64,000 bases of DNA from assembly GCF_030866765.1 (NCBI RefSeq), contig NZ_CP133017.1, positions 2,090,001-2,154,000 on the forward strand, given 5' to 3'. The notes below the pieces were generated by a model, which did not search any database, was not told the origin of the DNA, and worked only from the letters and a program-made list of their open reading frames with translations. A program made the translations under genes and the position numbers. Below, piece by piece: positions 59,563-64,000 of the stretch; position 1 is the stretch's first letter; each line of letters begins with the position of its first letter. This DNA is from Paenibacillus silvisoli (GTDB lineage Bacteria; Bacillota; Bacilli; Paenibacillales; Paenibacillaceae).

Positions 59563-60482
59563 CACTCGTTGCCGGCACGACCGTAAGGCTTAAACTCGCA
59601 AGGGAAGTGTCGCCTTACGGCTATTTCATGACCGACGGGGAATCGGAAGTGCTCATGCACTACACCGAGCTTGTCGGACATCGCCCGCAAATCGGGCAAT
59701 TTTATGATGTGTTTCTCTTCTTCGATTCCGAGGACCGCATCGCCGCAACGATGAAGAAGCCGCTCATTCAGCTTGGCCAAGTGGCGAGGCTCGCCGTGGC
59801 GGACATTCATCCGAAGATCGGCGCCTTCTTGGAGATGGGGCTCGGCCGGCAGCTGCTGCTGCCTTTGTCCGAGCAGCCGGAGCTGAAGGAGCTTCGGCCG
59901 AGACGCGGCGACGAGGTGCACGTCATTCTGGCCCATGATAAAATCGGACGGCTTGTCGCGAAGGTGGCATTCGAGGAAGAGCTGGCGGAGCTGGCCTTCC
60001 ATGCGCCGCAGTCGTGGCATAACACATGGATCGAAGGCTGGGTGACGAAGACGCTGAAGATCGGCTCGTTCGTCATGATCGACGGCGGCGTGCTCGGCTT
60101 TGGCGCCTACGGCTTCATTCCTGCCGACGACCGGACGCGGCTGCTGCGCCTTGGCGAGCGCGTGAAAGCGCGCGTTACGTTCGTGCGCGAGGACGGACGC
60201 GTCAATCTATCGATGCAGCAGCGCAAAGAAGTAGGGCGTCTGGAAGATTCCGACCGACTGCTGAAGTTTATGAAGGAGCGCCCGAACGGCGCGATGCCCT
60301 ACTCCGACGAGACGCAGGCGGACATTATCAAGCAGAAATTCGGCATTAGCAAAAGCGCCTTCAAGCGTGCGCTCGGCAAGCTGATGCGGGAAGGCCTCGT
60401 CACGCAGGAAGGCAGCTGGACGAAGTTGACAGAGCAAGCGGCGGCGGCCGAAGCACCCGCAAGCGGAGGCGCGGAGGAATAA
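59559..60482 (+). CDS. S1-domain RNA-binding protein, CvfB/YitL-like
   Basis: A 307-residue protein with several S1-type beta-barrels (from TVRLKLAREVSPYGYFM; later GVLGFGAYGFIP and GERVKARVTFV) and a C-terminal winged helix (QKFGISKSAFKRALGKLMREG). This is the CvfB/YitL plan; CvfB affects virulence and RNA metabolism in Staphylococcus. ATG at 59559 overlaps the rsfS stop (ATGA) and has GTGGAG upstream. Its place between rsfS and the methyltransferase differs from Bacillus. Confidence 0.9.
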   Translation: MTLVAGTTVRLKLAREVSPYGYFMTDGESEVLMHYTELVGHRPQIGQFYDVFLFFDSEDRIAATMKKPLIQLGQVARLAVADIHPKIGAFLEMGLGRQLLLPLSEQPELKELRPRRGDEVHVILAHDKIGRLVAKVAFEEELAELAFHAPQSWHNTWIEGWVTKTLKIGSFVMIDGGVLGFGAYGFIPADDRTRLLRLGERVKARVTFVREDGRVNLSMQQRKEVGRLEDSDRLLKFMKERPNGAMPYSDETQADIIKQKFGISKSAFKRALGKLMREGLVTQEGSWTKLTEQAAAAEAPASGGAEE

Positions 60483-60484
60483 CG

Positions 60485-61243
60485 ATGGAAGCTTATCGGC
60501 ATTTTGCATCCGTGTACGATCGGTTGATGGAAGAGATGCCGTATCCGCAGTGGCTGCGGTTCGCCGAGAATTGCTGGGAGCGGTACGGTACGCCGAAGAC
60601 GGTCGTCGATCTTGGCTGCGGCACCGGAAGCATCGCGATTCCGCTCGCGAAGAGCGGCCGTCAGATTTTTGCGATCGACCTCTCCTCGGACATGCTGACG
60701 GTCGGCCGGAGCAAGTGGGAGGACGAGCAGTCGCGCAGCGGCTCGATTACGTGGCTGCAGCAGGATATGACGGAATGGGAAATCGGCGAGCAGGCCGACA
60801 GCGTCATCTCCTTCTGCGACTGCCTCAACTATTTGACGGAGGATGAAGATGTCCTCGCGGCTTTCGAAGCGACATATCGGGGCTTGAAGCCAGGCGGCGT
60901 GTTTCTGTTCGACGTGCATGCGCCGGGGACGTTTCTGCGGTATGCCGAGGAACAGCCCTTCGTGCTGGATGACCCGGATGTCGCGTACATATGGACTTCC
61001 GAGCTGGATGAAGAGCGGATGGAGATCGAGCATCAGCTGACGATTTTCGCGCAAGAGAGCGACTCGCCGCGCAGCTCGTATATGCGGATTGAAGAGACGC
61101 ATGTGCAGCGTGCGTACGATGCGGATTGGCTGCGGGAAGCGCTGCTCGGTACGGGCTTCAGCAAAGTCGAGCTTTTTGCCGATTTTACGATGGAACCGGC
61201 CGGAACAGGTGCGGAGCGGCTGTTTTTTGCGGCAATCAAGTGA
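60485..61243 (+). CDS. SAM-dependent methyltransferase, YqeM-like
   Basis: A 252-residue class I methyltransferase. VVDLGCGTGSIAIPLA (motif I, about residues 40-55) binds SAM and ICFCDCLNYL-like motif IV follows. The family (YqeM) is a standard neighbour of rsfS in Firmicutes. GGAGGCGCGGAGG is the ribosome-binding region, 2 bp after the S1-gene stop. The substrate is not established. Confidence 0.9.
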   Translation: MEAYRHFASVYDRLMEEMPYPQWLRFAENCWERYGTPKTVVDLGCGTGSIAIPLAKSGRQIFAIDLSSDMLTVGRSKWEDEQSRSGSITWLQQDMTEWEIGEQADSVISFCDCLNYLTEDEDVLAAFEATYRGLKPGGVFLFDVHAPGTFLRYAEEQPFVLDDPDVAYIWTSELDEERMEIEHQLTIFAQESDSPRSSYMRIEETHVQRAYDADWLREALLGTGFSKVELFADFTMEPAGTGAERLFFAAIK

Positions 61244-61271
61244 TTTTACCGCATTCCGGGCGCAAACCGCC

Positions 61272-61301
61272 TTGACACGACAGGATTCGCTTCTTTATAA
61301 T
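61272..61301 (+). promoter_or_regulatory. Sigma-A promoter of leuS
   Basis: TTGACA (61272-61277), an 18-bp spacer and TATAAT (61296-61301). Both boxes are perfect. It lies directly before the T-box leader. Confidence 0.85.
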
Positions 61302-61315
61302 CGAACTATCATTTA

Positions 61316-61570
61316 GGTGATGAAGAGGAGCAGTAGCTTTAACAGCGTTTGGATCAGAGAGCCGGCGGATGGTGCAAGCCGGACCAGCGTGAAGCGAACT
61401 CGCCTTGGAGCCGCGCGTGAACATGGAGTGCCATGATAAGCGTGCCGTCTCGCCCGCGTTAAGGGTTCTGAGTGAGCATCGGCAAAGCATGCCGGCTGCT
61501 AACTAGGGTGGTACCACGGGAGATTAAACCTCTCGTCCCTAGCGTTATCGCTAGGGGCGGGAGTTTTTTT
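61316..61570 (+). ncRNA. T-box leader (leucine) controlling leuS
   Basis: A tRNA-sensing riboswitch. CTC at 61399-61401 within GCGAACTCGCC is the likely specifier codon for leucine. The T-box sequence AGGGTGGTACCACGG (61505-61519) pairs with the uncharged tRNA acceptor end. The terminator hairpin is at 61529-61563, followed by T-run; binding of uncharged tRNA-Leu would favour the antiterminator and leuS expression. Stem I is assigned only roughly. Confidence 0.92.
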
Positions 61571-61623
61571 GTTTTTATCAGCAAGCGTTGGTTGTGGAAG
61601 AGAGAATAGGGAGGCAATTCGTC

Positions 61624-64000
61624 ATGACACAGGAACGGCAGGAGCAAGGGTATAACCCGCTCGTCATTGAGCCGAAATGGCAAAAGTATTGGGATGAGAA
61701 CAAAACGTTCAAAACGACCGAGGAAGCAGGGAAGCCGAAGTTTTACGCGCTCGACATGTTCCCTTATCCGTCCGGCGCGGGCCTGCACGTAGGCCATCCG
61801 GAAGGCTACACGGCAACCGATATCGTTTCGCGTTACAAGCGGATGCGCGGCTTCAACGTCCTTCACCCGATGGGCTGGGACGCGTTCGGCTTGCCGGCCG
61901 AGCAGCACGCGCTCGATACGGGCGAGCATCCGCGCGAGATCACGGTGAAGAACATCAACAATTTCCGCCGCCAGATCAAATCGCTTGGCTTCTCGTACGA
62001 TTGGGACCGCGAATTCAGCACGACCGATCCGGAGTACTACAAATGGACGCAGTGGATTTTTATCCAGCTGTTCAATAAGGGCTTGGCCTATGTCGCGGAA
62101 GTGCCGGTTAACTGGTGTGCTGCGCTGGGCACGGTGCTTGCGAACGAAGAAGTCATTAACGGCCTCAGCGAGCGCGGCAACCATCCGGTTATCCGCAAGC
62201 CGATGCGCCAATGGGTATTGAAAATTACCGAATACGCGGAGCGCCTGCTCGAGGATTTGGAGGAGCTCGACTGGACCGAGAGCATTAAAGATATGCAGCG
62301 GAACTGGATCGGCAAATCCAAGGGCGCGGAGGTTACGTTCGCGATCAACGGACATGACGCCTCGCTCGTCGTCTTCACGACGCGTCCGGATACGCTCTTC
62401 GGCGCATCCTACTGCGTGCTTGCGCCCGAGCATGAGCTCGTGGACGTCATTACGACGGCCGAGCAGCGCGCAGCCGTAAACGATTATAAAGAAACCGCGG
62501 CGCGCAAGAGCGATCTGGAGCGGACGGATTTGAACAAAGACAAGTCCGGCGTATTCACTGGCGCGTATGCGGTCAATCCGGTAAACGGCGCGCTTGTGCC
62601 GATTTGGATTGCCGATTATGTTCTTGCCGGCTACGGCACGGGCGCGATCATGGCGGTTCCGGGCCACGACGAGCGCGACTGGGAATTCGCGAAGCAGTTC
62701 AACCTGCCGATCATGGAGGTCGTGCAAGGCGGCGACGTGCAGGCTGAACCGTTTGCCGGCGACGGCCCGCACGTGAACTCCGATTTCTTGAACGGACTGA
62801 ACAATGAAGAGGCTATCGCCCGCATGATCGAGTGGCTGGAAGCGGAAGGAAAAGGCCAGGGCAAAGTGACCTACCGTCTACGCGACTGGCTGTTCAGCCG
62901 TCAGCGTTATTGGGGCGAGCCGATTCCGATCCTTCATTTGGAGGACGGATCGATGAAGCCGGTGCCGGAAGATCAGCTGCCGCTGCTGCTGCCGGACGTC
63001 GATCAAATCAAGCCGTCCGGTACGGGCGAATCCCCGCTCGCGAACGTGACGGAGTGGGTCGAAACAGTCGATCCGGAGACGGGCATGCGCGCCCGCCGCG
63101 AGACGAATACGATGCCGCAATGGGCCGGCAGCTGCTGGTACTACCTGCGCTTCATCGACCCGCATAACGATAAGGAGCTTTGCTCCAAAGAGAAGCAAGC
63201 CGAGTGGCTGCCGGTCGACTTGTACATCGGCGGCGCCGAGCATGCCGTGCTTCACCTGCTGTACGCGCGCTTCTGGCATAAGGTGCTCTACGATATCGGC
63301 GTAGTCGATACGAAGGAGCCGTTCCACAAGCTCGTCAACCAGGGCATGATTCTGGGCACGAACAACGAGAAAATGAGTAAATCGCGCGGCAACGTCATCA
63401 ATCCGGACGATATCGTGAACGTGTACGGCGCGGATACGCTGCGCATGTACGAAATGTTCATGGGTCCACTGGAGGCGACGAAGCCTTGGAATACGAACGG
63501 CGTTGAAGGCATGTACCGCTTCTTGGGCCGCGTATGGCGCTTGTTCGTAACGGACAGCGGCGAGCTTGCCGAGAAAATCGGCAAAGACGGCGCGTCCGAA
63601 GCGTTCAAACGGACATGGCACCGCACGGTGAAGAAAGTCACCGACGATTACGAGAACCTTCGCTTCAATACGGCGATCAGCCAATTGATGATTTTCGTCA
63701 ACGACGCGTACAAAGCAGAAGCGCTGCCTCTCGAAGCGATGGAGCACTTCGTTCAAATGCTTTCGCCGCTCGCGCCGCACATCGCGGAAGAGCTGTGGTC
63801 GAAGCTTGGCCGTACCGACTCGGTGACGTATGCGGCATGGCCGACGTACGACGAGGCGATGACGGTCGATCAAGAAGTCGAGATCGTCGTACAAGTCAAC
63901 GGCAAGATCGTCGAGCGCATCGCGATCGCTGCCGATACGGACGAGGCGGAGATGGAACGCGTCGCGAAATCTTCCGAGAAAGTGGCCGAGGCCATCGAAG
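61624..64000 (+). CDS. leuS: Leucyl-tRNA synthetase, 3' end outside window
   Basis: The first 792 codons of a class I leucyl-tRNA synthetase. The HIGH box reads HVGH (55-58); the KMSKS box is at 583-587 (KMSKSRGN). Between them is the CP1 editing domain (about 225-415), including [15 protein letters not shown]. The C-terminal anticodon-binding domain has begun (about 640 on) but is cut by the window end. GGGAGG lies 9 bp before the ATG. Expression is under the T-box upstream. Confidence 0.97.
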   Translation, partial: MTQERQEQGYNPLVIEPKWQKYWDENKTFKTTEEAGKPKFYALDMFPYPSGAGLHVGHPEGYTATDIVSRYKRMRGFNVLHPMGWDAFGLPAEQHALDTGEHPREITVKNINNFRRQIKSLGFSYDWDREFSTTDPEYYKWTQWIFIQLFNKGLAYVAEVPVNWCAALGTVLANEEVINGLSERGNHPVIRKPMRQWVLKITEYAERLLEDLEELDWTESIKDMQRNWIGKSKGAEVTFAINGHDASLVVFTTRPDTLFGASYCVLAPEHELVDVITTAEQRAAVNDYKETAARKSDLERTDLNKDKSGVFTGAYAVNPVNGALVPIWIADYVLAGYGTGAIMAVPGHDERDWEFAKQFNLPIMEVVQGGDVQAEPFAGDGPHVNSDFLNGLNNEEAIARMIEWLEAEGKGQGKVTYRLRDWLFSRQRYWGEPIPILHLEDGSMKPVPEDQLPLLLPDVDQIKPSGTGESPLANVTEWVETVDPETGMRARRETNTMPQWAGSCWYYLRFIDPHNDKELCSKEKQAEWLPVDLYIGGAEHAVLHLLYARFWHKVLYDIGVVDTKEPFHKLVNQGMILGTNNEKMSKSRGNVINPDDIVNVYGADTLRMYEMFMGPLEATKPWNTNGVEGMYRFLGRVWRLFVTDSGELAEKIGKDGASEAFKRTWHRTVKKVTDDYENLRFNTAISQLMIFVNDAYKAEALPLEAMEHFVQMLSPLAPHIAEELWSKLGRTDSVTYAAWPTYDEAMTVDQEVEIVVQVNGKIVERIAIAADTDEAEMERVAKSSEKVAEAIE

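Noticed and set aside
61459..62772. Minus-strand open frame of 437 codons at the window end.
   Set aside because: Antisense to the leuS leader and leuS itself; no family features.

Overview
The window looks like a chromosomal segment of a spore-forming, moderately GC-rich Gram-positive of the Paenibacillaceae (Paenibacillus or Cohnella type). The evidence is an intact sigK, a spoVAC-spoVAD-spoVAE operon with a sigma-G-like promoter, a leuS T-box leader, the Firmicute yqeG-yqeH-aroE-yhbY-nadD-yqeK-rsfS cluster, an Lpl/Yte-type sugar importer with a YesMN-type two-component system, and many AraC-type regulators beside sugar-catabolic genes. No rRNA, tRNA, CRISPR array, prophage or plasmid origin was seen.

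Layout: 1-145 is the cut end of a palindromic repeat module. 263-1878 holds a DUF962/Mpo1-like gene and an MFS transporter. 2042-9088 is an ABC sugar importer (lipoprotein and two permeases, no ATPase) with its histidine kinase and AraC-type response regulator. 9165-10121 is yhaM. 10286-16272 is a sugar or sugar-acid region: an oxidoreductase gene whose terminator is split by an IS3-family element, an AraC regulator, a split UxaA-type dehydratase and a second oxidoreductase. 16544-18561 holds sigK and an unusual NlpC/P60-zincin fusion. 18741-24779 holds an aldo/keto reductase, a GrpB protein, and an AraC regulator divergent from an SDR-isomerase-SDR-SDR operon. 25101-32709 holds a methyltransferase-like gene, an aldo/keto reductase, a group II intron just behind a terminator, a molybdopterin oxidoreductase with an AraC gene, and a PhyH-type dioxygenase. 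32859-38719 holds a GH78 rhamnosidase and an AraC regulator divergent from an oxidoreductase-isomerase pair. 38857-43406 holds a diguanylate cyclase, a serine hydrolase, an AHSA1-type protein behind a palindromic operator, and a nitroreductase. 43726-48186 is a clan GH-A glycosidase divergent from a LacI regulator. 48280-55028 holds a 32-residue membrane peptide, spoVA, and a MoxR-DUF58-transglutaminase operon. 55141-64000 is the conserved housekeeping cluster ending in leuS, which is cut by the window edge.

How the genes work together: much of the window serves plant-polysaccharide sugar use. Oligosaccharide uptake is sensed by YesM/YesN-type proteins, rhamnosides and probably beta-galactosides are trimmed by cytoplasmic glycosidases, and sugars or sugar acids are oxidised and isomerised by Gfo/Idh/MocA, SDR and TIM-barrel enzymes under local AraC or LacI control. 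The exact substrates cannot be read from the sequence.

The most unusual structure is a dispersed intergenic module of about 185 bp, present three times in full (24806, 42526, 43476) and once cut by the window start. Each has four 25-bp units, two direct then two inverted, at start-to-start spacings of about 50, 60 and 50 bp. There are two sequence subtypes, and each module uses only one. Also notable: an IS inserted exactly in the 3-nt loop of a terminator, a spoVAC reading frame whose ribosome-binding site points to an ATC start, and the NlpC/P60-zincin fusion beside sigK.
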